Positions 23,759-32,368 of a DNA stretch of 41,837 nt are shown one piece after another (within the stretch, counting starts at the first letter, position 1; every line of letters starts with the position of its first letter). A model generated the notes under the pieces. That model ran no database searches, was not told the origin of the DNA, and saw only the letters and a list, made by a program, of their open reading frames with translations. The position numbers were made by a program, and so were the translations under genes. Source of the stretch: Clostridiales bacterium (GTDB taxonomy: Bacteria > Bacillota > Clostridia > Oscillospirales > CAG-382); NCBI GenBank assembly GCA_003343885.1, contig QAKH01000040.1, positions 1 to 41,837 on the forward strand, written 5' to 3'.

Positions 23759-26281
23759 ATGAAATACGAGAAAGAATATTTGAATGAGGTGCTTTTCCCG
23801 ATAGGCGGGATAGGAAGCGGCAGTATAAGCATTGACGGCAGTGGAATTTTTCGTGACTTTGAGATATTTAACCGCCCAAACAAAGGATCACTTAACGGCT
23901 TTACGCATTTTGCCGTACGTGTTGAGGACACGGACGGTAAAGTGTATACGAGGGCTTTATGCGGAGATGTAAAGAAAAATTTAACCGGAGAATATTCGAG
24001 AAGCTGTTTCTCCGGTTACGGATACGGTGTTGATACGCACACAATGAACGGTTTTCCTCATTTTCGCAAGTGCGAGCTGACTGCCGAATTTCCTTTTGCG
24101 GAATACACATTTTCCGATCCTGACTTTCCGGGCAAAGTACTTCTTACGGCTTTTAACCCTCTCATTCCGCTCGATGATAAAAACTCAAGTATTCCGGCTG
24201 CTTTCTTTCGCGTAAAATATATCAATGATACCGATTCAGAAAAGCGCTTTTTAATTGCATTATCTTTCTGTTCACCGTTTGACCGGGCTTATAATACCAA
24301 ATTTGAAACGGATAATCATATCGGAGTGCAAATAATAAATGATATGGACAAAGAGGATACGGCATACGGTGATATTACAATAGCCTGTCCCAAGAAAAAC
24401 GCTTTCGCACAGCAATCCTGGTACCGCGGCGGCTGGTGCGATTCTGTGGTTACATACTGGAGAGAGCTCGAAAGCGGACATTTTTCTGACCGTAAATATG
24501 ATTCGCCGGAAAAGGACCATGCGACGGTACTTCGTGAATTTGTTGCCGCACCCTTGAAGAATGTGCAAAGCGAGTTTGTAATATCCTGGAATATTCCGAA
24601 CAACTATAATTATTGGAATCCTATGAAGGATGATAAAAACAAAGATATAGTATGGAAAAATTACTACGCTGCTCTGTTTGAAAATTCTAAAGAATCTGCT
24701 CTTTATTCGCTTTCAAACTTTGAAGATTTGTATGTCCGTTCCATGGAGTATAGGAACGCAATGTTTTCGTCAACTCTGCCTGATTACGTAATTGAAGCGG
24801 CGGCAAGCACACTTTCCGTACTAAAGACGGCTACGGTCCTTCGCCTTGAGGACGGCAGCTTTTACGGATGGGAGGGTATGCACGAAAGATCCGGTTCATG
24901 TGAGGGTACTTGCCAGCACGTGTGGAACTATGCGTATGCTCTGTGTTTCCTGTTTCCGGAGCTTGAACGGAGTATTCGTAATCTTGAATTCAAGTATCAG
25001 ACTGACGCCGACGGAAAGATGGATTTCAGACTTAAGCTTCCGCTCGGAAGAACAGATCCAAACTCTTTTGCGTGTCTTGACGGTCAAATGGGTGCTGTTA
25101 TAAAGACTTACAGGGAGTGGAAAATTTCCGGCGATGACGAATGGTTAAAATCCAATTGGCAAACGATTAAGCTTATTTTAGGATATGCATGGAGCGACAA
25201 AAATCCGTACAAATGGGACAGTGAAAAAAATGGCGTTGCTGACGGAAGAATGCACCATACGCTTGACATGGAGCTGTTCGGGGCAAGCGGATGGCTTCAA
25301 GGTTTCTATCTCGCAGCCCTTAAGGCGGCGGCTCAAATGGCTGAGTATCTCGGTGACGCAGAAGCCGCAGTTATATATAATGAATTATTTGACAGTGGCT
25401 TTAAGTGGACAAAGGAAAATTTATTTAACGGAAAATATTTTATTCAAAAAGTCGATTTGAATGATAAAACACCTACCGAGCGCCTGGGCGGTACAGACAG
25501 GTACTGGAACGAAGAAACGGGAGAGATTAAGTATCAGATAGGCGAAGGCTGCGATATTGACCAGTTATGCGGACAATGGCACGCGAACATTATCGGTCTC
25601 GGAAGATTATTTGACGAAAAGCAGATTGAATCGGCGGTAAAAAGCCTTTACCAAAATAACTTTAAAAAGACACTGCGTAATTTTGTCAATCCGTGGCGTG
25701 TTTTTTCTCTTAACGACGAGTCGGGAGCTATTATTTGCGACTATCCCGAAGGGGCATATAAGCCTGCAATTCCCGTGCCGTATTGTGAGGAAACAATGCA
25801 TGGCTTTGAGTATCAGCTTGCCGGACTTCTTATATCCGAAGGTATGATTGAAGAGGGCATGTCAATCGTAAAGAGTGTAAGAGACAGGTACAACGGCTCC
25901 AACCGCAATCCTTTCAATGAGATTGAGTGCGGAAGCAACTACGCCCGTTCAATGGCAAGTTTCGCGCTGATTCCGTTATTATCAGGCTTTTTATTCGATC
26001 TGCCGCACGGCACAATCGGTTTTGATCCAAAAGTTTCAAAAGAGAATTTCAGCTGTATCTGGAGCCTTGGAACAGGGTGGGGGACTTATACAAAAAATAA
26101 AAACACCACGCAAATAAAGCTTATATCCGGGAAGCTCAGCCTTACAGCTATCAAGTTACCTTATCTGAAAAAGTTATTTAAAGTGTTGGTTGACGGAAAA
26201 GAAATTACCTATAATTTTTCCGATGGAACTGTTACCTTTGAAAAAATAACAATCACTGACAATATTACGATTTCATATTAA
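23759..26281 (+). CDS. GH116/DUF608 family glycoside hydrolase
   Basis: An 840-residue protein of the GBA2-like glycosidase family. The N-terminal beta-sandwich (about 1-290) starts LFPIGGIGSGSISIDG, the hallmark of the GH116 N-domain. The (alpha/alpha)6 catalytic domain follows with SCEGTCQHVWNYAYALCFLF (from 380), FACLDGQMGAVIKTYREW and HHTLDMELFGASGWLQGFY (499-517). By analogy with characterised GH116 enzymes, D503 in the H-T-L-D segment is a candidate acid/base; I could not place the nucleophile with confidence. No signal peptide is present, so it acts inside the cell on an imported oligosaccharide or glycoside. GGAGG precedes the ATG. The isomerase/epimerase gene starts 36 bp after its stop. 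Substrate (beta-glucoside, xyloside or other) is not readable here. Confidence 0.85.
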   Translation: MKYEKEYLNEVLFPIGGIGSGSISIDGSGIFRDFEIFNRPNKGSLNGFTHFAVRVEDTDGKVYTRALCGDVKKNLTGEYSRSCFSGYGYGVDTHTMNGFPHFRKCELTAEFPFAEYTFSDPDFPGKVLLTAFNPLIPLDDKNSSIPAAFFRVKYINDTDSEKRFLIALSFCSPFDRAYNTKFETDNHIGVQIINDMDKEDTAYGDITIACPKKNAFAQQSWYRGGWCDSVVTYWRELESGHFSDRKYDSPEKDHATVLREFVAAPLKNVQSEFVISWNIPNNYNYWNPMKDDKNKDIVWKNYYAALFENSKESALYSLSNFEDLYVRSMEYRNAMFSSTLPDYVIEAAASTLSVLKTATVLRLEDGSFYGWEGMHERSGSCEGTCQHVWNYAYALCFLFPELERSIRNLEFKYQTDADGKMDFRLKLPLGRTDPNSFACLDGQMGAVIKTYREWKISGDDEWLKSNWQTIKLILGYAWSDKNPYKWDSEKNGVADGRMHHTLDMELFGASGWLQGFYLAALKAAAQMAEYLGDAEAAVIYNELFDSGFKWTKENLFNGKYFIQKVDLNDKTPTERLGGTDRYWNEETGEIKYQIGEGCDIDQLCGQWHANIIGLGRLFDEKQIESAVKSLYQNNFKKTLRNFVNPWRVFSLNDESGAIICDYPEGAYKPAIPVPYCEETMHGFEYQLAGLLISEGMIEEGMSIVKSVRDRYNGSNRNPFNEIECGSNYARSMASFALIPLLSGFLFDLPHGTIGFDPKVSKENFSCIWSLGTGWGTYTKNKNTTQIKLISGKLSLTAIKLPYLKKLFKVLVDGKEITYNFSDGTVTFEKITITDNITISY

Positions 26282-26316
26282 CCAAACAATAATATATTAT
26301 TTAAGGAGATGACACA

Positions 26317-27141
26317 ATGTATACATTAAAATTTGGCGCTTCTACCTGCGGTTATAAAACTCCGGTAACAGCGAAATTATTTGATACTTATGCAAAGCAT
26401 GATATACGTTTCATGGAGTTCAGTATGAATCCGGGACTTCTCCCATACTGTAACTGGACAGATATAAAAAAAGCGTCAACCGACACGGGAGTAGATATAT
26501 GGTCATTTCATCTGCCGTTTGACATGGTCAGGTACAACATTGCATATGAAGATCACTTCCTTCGCAAGATGACTATTGCCGAGTTAAGTAATTACATAGA
26601 AACAGCTGCCTACATTGGAGCGAAATACGTAGTAGTTCATCCGAGTGGAGAGCCTATTTCGGACGAAAGGCGCAAAGAGCAGAAAAAGTACAGCAAAGAA
26701 AGTCTTCAGCAGCTTGCCGATAAAGCTGAGATGTGCGGTGTGACAGTAGCCGTTGAGGACCTGCCTCGTACTTGTCTTGGCAATACAGCTCTTGAACTTT
26801 TTGAACTTGTCAGCTGTGATGACAGGCTTAAGGTTTGTTTTGACGTCAATCACCTGCTGAAAGATACCCATGATGTTTTCGTTTCAAAGCTTGCGGACAG
26901 AATTGTAACGCTTCATATTTCCGACTATGATTTTATTGACGAACGGCATCTGCTTCCCGGGCAGGGAAAAATAAATTGGAGTCATCTTCTCGATTTGCTC
27001 GAGAATGCCGGATACGCCGGTCCGTTCATGTATGAGGTAGGGATGAGGACATGTGATGATGTTTCTGAAAGCAGAGTTAAATTGCCAACATATGAAGACG
27101 GAATAAAGAGTTATTTGAAGGTAATGAACAGAGAGTTATAA
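26317..27141 (+). CDS. sugar phosphate isomerase/epimerase family protein
   Basis: A 274-residue TIM-barrel protein of the xylose-isomerase-like family (AP_endonuc_2 fold). Metal-site residues are recognisable as the family's E/D/H/E set: VAVEDLPRT (Glu on one strand), VCFDVNHLLKD (Asp and His), IVTLHISDYD with HLLPGQGKINW, and MYEVG near the end. AAGGAGATGA lies before the ATG. It directly follows the GH116 glycosidase and ends with a strong terminator, so the two make one glycan-use transcript, possibly with mutS2 upstream. Members epimerise or isomerise keto sugars and inositols; the exact reaction is unknown. Confidence 0.88.
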   Translation: MYTLKFGASTCGYKTPVTAKLFDTYAKHDIRFMEFSMNPGLLPYCNWTDIKKASTDTGVDIWSFHLPFDMVRYNIAYEDHFLRKMTIAELSNYIETAAYIGAKYVVVHPSGEPISDERRKEQKKYSKESLQQLADKAEMCGVTVAVEDLPRTCLGNTALELFELVSCDDRLKVCFDVNHLLKDTHDVFVSKLADRIVTLHISDYDFIDERHLLPGQGKINWSHLLDLLENAGYAGPFMYEVGMRTCDDVSESRVKLPTYEDGIKSYLKVMNREL

Positions 27142-27172
27142 TTATTAAGTGTATAGCAAACAAAATAATCAG

Positions 27173-27215
27173 AAAGCCGGAACACAACTACTTAATCATG
27201 TGTTCCGGCTTTTTT
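27173..27215. terminator. strong terminator after the isomerase gene
   Basis: A perfect 14-bp stem (27173-27186 with 27199-27212) is followed by T-rich sequence to 27215. It lies between convergent genes and may serve both strands. Confidence 0.92.
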
Positions 27216-27254
27216 GAAACTTATAATATCTTTGGTGAAAGGGCAGAATTTTGA

Positions 27255-28802
27255 TCAATCACCAAGTGACTCTTTAGCGTGTACTACAACGTCTTTGTCG
27301 TAGCAGGAGAACATTTTGTCAACTGTGTCTTTATCAGGCTTTCTTGTAGCAAGACTGACAAGAGGTACAAGCACAAGTCCCGCAAGCATTGCGAACGCTC
27401 CGCAGTTTACCGGAGAACGGAGAATTTCCGGAAAATAGGGACGGAATAACATATTAAGCGTCATTATACCGGCGCCGAAAATAAAGCTGACCCAAACCGA
27501 AGCTTTAGTAACTTTCTTCCAGTACAAGCCATATAAGAAAGGAGCAAGAAACGCACCGGCAAGAGCGCCCCAGGAAATACCCATAAGATCTGCAATAAAT
27601 GAAAGATTGCCGTAGTACTGAACTATAGCTATTGCGGCAGATATAAGGATAAACACCACAACAAACACTCTCATTGTAAGTACGGTTTTTTTGTCGCTCA
27701 TCTTTTTTACGATATTTCCCTTTATAAAATCAAGAGTAAGAGTAGAACTTGAAGCAAGTACCAAAGATGAGAGAGTGGACATTGACGCCGAGAGCACAAG
27801 TATTACTACAACTCCCATCAGAATATCCGGCAGATTCTCGAGCATCTGAGGAACGACTGCGTCGTATCCGCCGATTGGCATTCCGGCTTCATCTGTAGAA
27901 ACACCTGATATTCTTCCGAATCCGCCTAAGAAATAACATCCGCCGGCGACAATAAGCGCAAAGATAGTTGAAATAATAGTACCTTTGTTTATAGACTTTT
28001 CACTCTTTATCGCATAGAACTTCTGCACCATCTGCGGAAGTCCCCATGTACCTAAAGAAGTGAGTATGACAACAGACAGAAGTCCTAATGGATCCGGACC
28101 GAAGAATGACGCAAATACACCGGGATTATCGGGATAAGCCGAATCGGTTACATGAGCAAGCTCGCGAAGTGATTCGGTAAAGCCGCCATGACCGTTTAAA
28201 ACAGCAATAATTACAGCGACAATTCCAAGCAGCATTATAATTCCCTGAATAAAATCGTTTATAGCAGTTGCCATATATCCGCCGGCAATTACATAAATTC
28301 CGGTAAGTACTGCCATAACAATAACACATATCGAATAGTCAATAGAAAAGGCCATACCGAAAAGCCTTGAAAGACCGTTATATAGTGAGGCTGTGTATGG
28401 AATAAGGAAAATAAAAACGATGACGGACGCACCTATTTTGAGCGACTTGCTGTCAAATCTTTTTCCGAAAAATTCCGGCATTGTTGCAGTATTCAAATGC
28501 TGTGACATAAGTCTGGTTCTTCTGCCGAGGATTACCCACGCAAGAAGCGAACCAATCAGTGCGTTGCCGATACCTATCCAAGTGGAAGCTATGCCGAATT
28601 TCCATCCGAACTGCCCTGCGTAGCCAATAAAAATTACCGCAGAAAAATACGAAGTGCCGTAGGCAAACGCAGTAAGCCAGGGGCCTACCGACCTTCCGCC
28701 GAGGACAAACCCGTTAACGTCAGAGGCATGACGGCGGCAGTATATTCCGACCGCTATCATCACCGCAAAGAAGACTGCAAGCATAATTAGTTTCAATACC
28801 AT
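27255..28802 (-). CDS. sodium:solute symporter (SSS family)
   Basis: A 515-residue membrane protein with about 13 hydrophobic segments, of the SSS (PutP/SLC5) family. Family signs are FVLGGRSVGPWLTAFAYGTS after the first helix, the GGYMATAINDFIQGIIM segment, GTWGLPQMVQKFYAIKS, and the sodium-site helix LVLSASMSTLSSLVLASSS. An in-frame ATG at 28844 lies within the leader terminator tail; AAAGGA ten bases before the ATG at 28802 marks the better start. The gene has its own promoter and T-box leader on the minus strand (28843-29132), so its expression should rise when one tRNA is uncharged. That points to uptake of an amino acid or a related nutrient, although sugar genes surround it. Confidence 0.88.
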   Translation of the reverse strand: MVLKLIMLAVFFAVMIAVGIYCRRHASDVNGFVLGGRSVGPWLTAFAYGTSYFSAVIFIGYAGQFGWKFGIASTWIGIGNALIGSLLAWVILGRRTRLMSQHLNTATMPEFFGKRFDSKSLKIGASVIVFIFLIPYTASLYNGLSRLFGMAFSIDYSICVIVMAVLTGIYVIAGGYMATAINDFIQGIIMLLGIVAVIIAVLNGHGGFTESLRELAHVTDSAYPDNPGVFASFFGPDPLGLLSVVILTSLGTWGLPQMVQKFYAIKSEKSINKGTIISTIFALIVAGGCYFLGGFGRISGVSTDEAGMPIGGYDAVVPQMLENLPDILMGVVVILVLSASMSTLSSLVLASSSTLTLDFIKGNIVKKMSDKKTVLTMRVFVVVFILISAAIAIVQYYGNLSFIADLMGISWGALAGAFLAPFLYGLYWKKVTKASVWVSFIFGAGIMTLNMLFRPYFPEILRSPVNCGAFAMLAGLVLVPLVSLATRKPDKDTVDKMFSCYDKDVVVHAKESLGD

Positions 28803-28842
28803 TTCTCTCATTCCTTTCATCATACGCAAAGGGAATAATGGC

Positions 28843-29132
28843 ATAATAAAATCCCCTGCGCCATATTATATTAGCACAGAGGACGAATAAATCGTGGTAC
28901 CACCTCAGTTTATCCGCTTCTCACAAAGCGAACCTCATCAAGTACGGGAAAAACAATCCTTATACTTTACCGCTGTAACGTGCGTACACGGCACAGTCTA
29001 CTCGAAAAAATCTTTCGGTGCGCAGCTCTCGAAATGTATTTCAAAGCTTGTCCTTTCATGCCTTGCACCAACCGGCATTTCTCTGTAAAGCAAAACAACC
29101 TTCTACTTCTTTTCGGTCTTCACTTTTAATTT
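28843..29132 (-). promoter_or_regulatory. T-box leader of the sodium:solute symporter
   Basis: A full T-box on the minus strand. The conserved AGGTGGTACCACG is at 28905-28893. It can form the antiterminator; its UGGU fits a tRNA ending ACCA. The competing terminator is a 10-bp stem (28874-28883 with 28852-28861) followed by TTTTATTAT. At the 5' end the loop-E element AGTA is at 29107-29104. The opposite side reads TTTGAAATACATTTCG, placing UAC at 29038-29036 with the usual A after it, which predicts tRNA-Tyr. The stem I distal segment (GCCGGTTGGTGCAAGGC, around 29075) lies between. Only the symporter is downstream. The T-box is certain; the specifier call is by eye (AUA in a shifted reading is the main alternative). 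Confidence 0.88.
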
Positions 29133-29138
29133 GAATGT

Positions 29139-29147
29139 ATTATATCA
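29139..29147 (-). promoter_or_regulatory. extended -10 promoter for the T-box leader
   Basis: TGATATAAT on the minus strand (29147-29139) is an extended -10 box. No convincing -35 is seen. Transcription would start near 29132, at the beginning of the T-box leader, 60 bases beyond the aspartokinase stop. Confidence 0.6.
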
Positions 29148-29193
29148 CTGTAAAGTTTAATATTTCGATTATATTATGTGAATTTATTGTTTC

Positions 29194-30507
29194 TTAATTT
29201 ACGAATTTGCTATAAATTGTTCTGATAGATTTCTCAAAGTCTGCATTATCCACACCGACAATGATGTTAAGCTCGCTTGAACCCTGGTCAATCATGCGTA
29301 TGTTTATATCGTTGTCAGCAAGTGCCATAAATACGGAAGCGGCAGTACCCTTTGCATTTTTCATACCTCTGCCAACTACAGCAATAAGAGCTATGTTCTT
29401 TTCAATGCTTATGCTGTCCGGAGAAGTAGCGGCAATGAGCTCGGAAATTATCAGATCTTCTTTTCCCTCAAGCTCATGCTCGTTGACAACAACGCTCATT
29501 GTGTCTATTCCGGAAGGCAGGTGTTCAAAGCTCATGTCATTCTTTTCAAGTACCTGTAAAAGCTTTCTTCCAAAGCCTTTTTCTTCGTTCATCATGTCTT
29601 TTTCAAGCGTGAGAACAGTAAATCCTTTTTTGCCGGCAATACCTGTAAGTACGCTGACATCGTTTGCTCTGTCAGTGTGAGTTACAATCAATGTTCCTTC
29701 GTCTTCCGGGGCGTTTGTGTTCTTTATATGTATCGGGATACCGGCTTTTTTTACAGGGAAGATAGCGTCTTCATGAAGCACGGTTGCACCCATGTAGGAT
29801 AATTCTCTTAATTCACGGTAGGTAATAACAGAAATATTCTTGGGATTGTCAATAATTCTCGGGTCAGCAATCATAAAACCGGATACGTCGGTCCAGTTTT
29901 CGTATTCATCAGCGCCGGCAGCTCTGGCAACAATTGCGCCCGTAATGTCTGAACCGCCACGGGAAAATGTCTTTATTGTATCGTTTGGCATCACGCCGTA
30001 AAATCCGGGAATAACGGCATACTCGCTCTCTTTAAGCCTTTCGCCGAGAACTTGGTTGGTTTTTTCCGCATCGTATGTTCCGTCGTTGTTAAAGAAAATG
30101 ACTTCCGCTGCGTCAATAAAATCAAATCCGAGAAAGTTTGCCATAATTATGCCGTTTAAATATTCACCGCGGCTTGCCGCATAGTCTTTGCCGACTCTGG
30201 CAAGAAAACTGCGCTTAATGGTGTCAAATTCCTTTTCAAGACTTAAATTCAAATTCAGGCCGGCTATTATAGAGTTGTACCTTTCCTTAATCGTTTCAAA
30301 AAGCGGAGAAATTTCACCGGAACGAACGGTTTCTTCGTAGCAGGTATAAAGCATATCTGTAATCTTGATATCATCTTTATGCCTTTTTCCGGGAGCGGAC
30401 GGAACCACATAACGGCGGGTTTTATCAGCAAGGACGATTTTGGCAACTTTTTTAAACTGCTCGTCACTTGCAAGAGAGCTTCCTCCGAATTTTGTAACTT
30501 TTATCAA
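29194..30507 (-). CDS. lysC: aspartate kinase
   Basis: A 437-residue aspartokinase, the first step of the Lys/Thr/Met/diaminopimelate pathway (phosphorylation of aspartate). KFGGSSLAS at the N-terminus is the family nucleotide signature. FSRGGSDITGAIVARAAGA and WTDVSGFMIADPR form the substrate site. Two ACT domains follow (about 300-437) with GKKGFTVLTLEKD and DNDINIRMIDQGSSELNIIVGV, so feedback control by an amino acid is expected. The start is a TTG at 30507, eight bases after AGAGG. A promoter lies at 30553-30582. Which end-product inhibits it cannot be said. No lysine riboswitch is seen upstream. Confidence 0.95.
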   Translation of the reverse strand: MIKVTKFGGSSLASDEQFKKVAKIVLADKTRRYVVPSAPGKRHKDDIKITDMLYTCYEETVRSGEISPLFETIKERYNSIIAGLNLNLSLEKEFDTIKRSFLARVGKDYAASRGEYLNGIIMANFLGFDFIDAAEVIFFNNDGTYDAEKTNQVLGERLKESEYAVIPGFYGVMPNDTIKTFSRGGSDITGAIVARAAGADEYENWTDVSGFMIADPRIIDNPKNISVITYRELRELSYMGATVLHEDAIFPVKKAGIPIHIKNTNAPEDEGTLIVTHTDRANDVSVLTGIAGKKGFTVLTLEKDMMNEEKGFGRKLLQVLEKNDMSFEHLPSGIDTMSVVVNEHELEGKEDLIISELIAATSPDSISIEKNIALIAVVGRGMKNAKGTAASVFMALADNDINIRMIDQGSSELNIIVGVDNADFEKSIRTIYSKFVN

Positions 30508-30552
30508 AATAAACGCCTCTTTTCAATATTCTTTCTAAAAAACACATTCAAT

Positions 30553-30582
30553 ATTATATAAGTAACTTCGTGTTTTTGTCAA
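30553..30582 (-). promoter_or_regulatory. promoter of the aspartokinase gene
   Basis: On the minus strand: TTGACA (30577-30582), 18 bases, TATAAT (30553-30558). The 323-base interval between lysC and uxaC holds this promoter, the uxaC promoter and no gene. Confidence 0.8.
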
Positions 30583-30760
30583 TACTTTTTTACTTGTAAA
30601 ACATGCATATTCGTTCACTTAAATGTAAACAAAATAAAAATGCACGTAAACGCTTAATTGAGGATAAAAATGTTGTTGCTTTTGCACAATTGATGAAGAA
30701 TTTATTTAAACAGCAAATTTTTTTGTATTTGTATTATCTTACTTCGTTTTTGCATTATTA

Positions 30761-30789
30761 TTGACACATTCTTATCTATCTGTTATACT
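30761..30789 (+). promoter_or_regulatory. promoter of uxaC
   Basis: TTGACA (30761-30766), a 17-base spacer and TATACT (30784-30789), near-consensus sigma-A. About 105 bases upstream, CGTAAACGCTTAAT (30645-30658) resembles a catabolite-response or LacI-type site, but its outer bases deviate. Confidence 0.85.
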
Positions 30790-30830
30790 GAGCGTGCTGA
30801 TAAATATCATTTTTCGAAAGGAAATGTATC

Positions 30831-32246
30831 ATGAAAAAATTTATGCAAAATGATTTTCTTCTGTCAACTCCGACTGCTGAGAAGCTCTATAAAGACTATG
30901 CGGAAAAAACACCGATTGTTGATTACCACTGCCATCTCGTTCCGGCAGAAATTGCAGAAAACAAGCAGTTTAAAAATATAACCGAGGCTTGGCTTTATGC
31001 CGACCATTACAAATGGCGTGCTATTCGTGCATGCGGCTTTGAGGAAAAATATGTAACCGGAGGAGCGTCTGACTATGACCGCTTTAAGGTATGGGCTGCA
31101 ACTATGCCGAATCTTTTGGGCAATCCGCTGTATCACTGGACTCACCTTGAGCTTGCGCGCTACTTTGATATACATACTCCTCTTAATGAGAAAACCTGCG
31201 ACGAGATATGGGAAAAGTGTAATGCGGCGCTTGCTTCCGGCAAAATGGGCGCAAAAGACCTCATAAAAATGTCTGATGTCAAAGTAATATGCACAACCGA
31301 TGATCCGGCTGATACACTCGAATACCACGAAAAAATCGCTGCTGATAAGGATTTTGATACAAAAGTTCTTCCGGCTTTTCGCCCCGATAAGGCAGTAAAC
31401 ATCGAAAAAGACGGGTTTAAAGAATATATAGCTGATAAACTCAGCAAGTCATACGGAAGCTCTATTCAGTGCCTTGACGACCTTTTGTCAGCTATGCTTA
31501 AGAGCCTTGATCACTTTGAGAAATTGGGCTGCAAAACAAGTGACCACGGGATGGATTATGTGCCGTATGAGCCTTGTACCGCAAAGGAAGCCGATGAGAT
31601 ATTCAAAACGGCTCTTTCAGGTAAGAAGCTTACTGCCGAACAGGCGGATAAATACAAAACATTTATGCTGTCTTTCTTTGCTTCGGAATTTACAAAGCGT
31701 GACTGGGTTATGCAGATTCATTACGGCGTTATCAGAAACCAAAGCTCAAAGAACTTTGCACTTCTCGGCCCTGACGCCGGATTTGACACAATTGCCGGTT
31801 ATGACTGCGTAAGAAATGCGCTGAGACTGCTTGACAGCTTTGAAACCGCGGGAAATCTCCCCAAAATGGTATTCTATTCTCTTAATCCTGTTGAAAATGC
31901 CGCCATTGACGCTATGTGCGGCTGTTTCCAGGGTAATGACAAAAAAATACGCAGTAAAATCCAGCACGGTTCGGCATGGTGGTTCAATGACCATCTTGAG
32001 GGAATGCGCGAGCAGTTGAAAACGTTCGCGGCGACCGGCGTGCTTGCTAACTTTATAGGTATGCTTACAGATTCACGCAGTTTTCTTTCTTACACACGTC
32101 ACGATTATTTCAGAAGAATTCTTTGTGACTACGTTGGCTCTCTCATAGAAAACGGCGAATATCCGGATGATATAGAAGCTGCCGGACAGATTATATATAA
32201 TATCAGCTATAAAAACGCGGTTGACTTCTTCGGATTCAACAACTGA
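30831..32246 (+). CDS. uxaC: glucuronate (uronate) isomerase
   Basis: A 471-residue cytoplasmic isomerase converting D-glucuronate to D-fructuronate and D-galacturonate to D-tagaturonate. The N-terminal metal motif is VDYHCHLVP. DHYKWRAIRACG and VICTTDDPADTLEYH follow, and the later MQIHYGVIRN is typical. The C-terminus contains GMLTDSRSFLSYTRHDYFRRILCDYVG, which is highly conserved in UxaC. Length matches the family. GAAAGGAAATG precedes the ATG. It is monocistronic, with a near-consensus promoter and its own terminator, and no uxuA/uxuB-type genes are adjacent. Together with fucI and GH116 it indicates growth on plant or host glycans. Confidence 0.96.
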   Translation: MKKFMQNDFLLSTPTAEKLYKDYAEKTPIVDYHCHLVPAEIAENKQFKNITEAWLYADHYKWRAIRACGFEEKYVTGGASDYDRFKVWAATMPNLLGNPLYHWTHLELARYFDIHTPLNEKTCDEIWEKCNAALASGKMGAKDLIKMSDVKVICTTDDPADTLEYHEKIAADKDFDTKVLPAFRPDKAVNIEKDGFKEYIADKLSKSYGSSIQCLDDLLSAMLKSLDHFEKLGCKTSDHGMDYVPYEPCTAKEADEIFKTALSGKKLTAEQADKYKTFMLSFFASEFTKRDWVMQIHYGVIRNQSSKNFALLGPDAGFDTIAGYDCVRNALRLLDSFETAGNLPKMVFYSLNPVENAAIDAMCGCFQGNDKKIRSKIQHGSAWWFNDHLEGMREQLKTFAATGVLANFIGMLTDSRSFLSYTRHDYFRRILCDYVGSLIENGEYPDDIEAAGQIIYNISYKNAVDFFGFNN

Positions 32247-32301
32247 TTGCATGACTGCAGTTATCTCAAGTATTTTAATTTAGTAAGCTTTAATATATTT
32301 T

Positions 32302-32340
32302 ACGCCCTCCTTTGCTTTACAAAGAAGGGCGTTTGCTTTA
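32302..32340. terminator. terminator between uxaC and the Cys-rich gene
   Basis: A 13-base stem ACGCCCTCCTTTG/CAAAGAAGGGCGT (32302-32314 with 32320-32332, one mismatch) is followed by TTGCTTTA. It lies between convergent genes. Confidence 0.8.
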
Positions 32341-32368
32341 ATATTCAGCGAAGCCTAAAGATATGTTA

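Noticed and set aside
30645..30658. Catabolite-response element upstream of uxaC
   Set aside because: The outer TG and CA bases of the consensus are missing and it lies about 105 bases above the -35; kept only as a remark in the promoter entry.
30508..30830. Lysine riboswitch upstream of aspartokinase
   Set aside because: The leader after the promoter is only about 40 bases long and no conserved lysine-aptamer block is visible.
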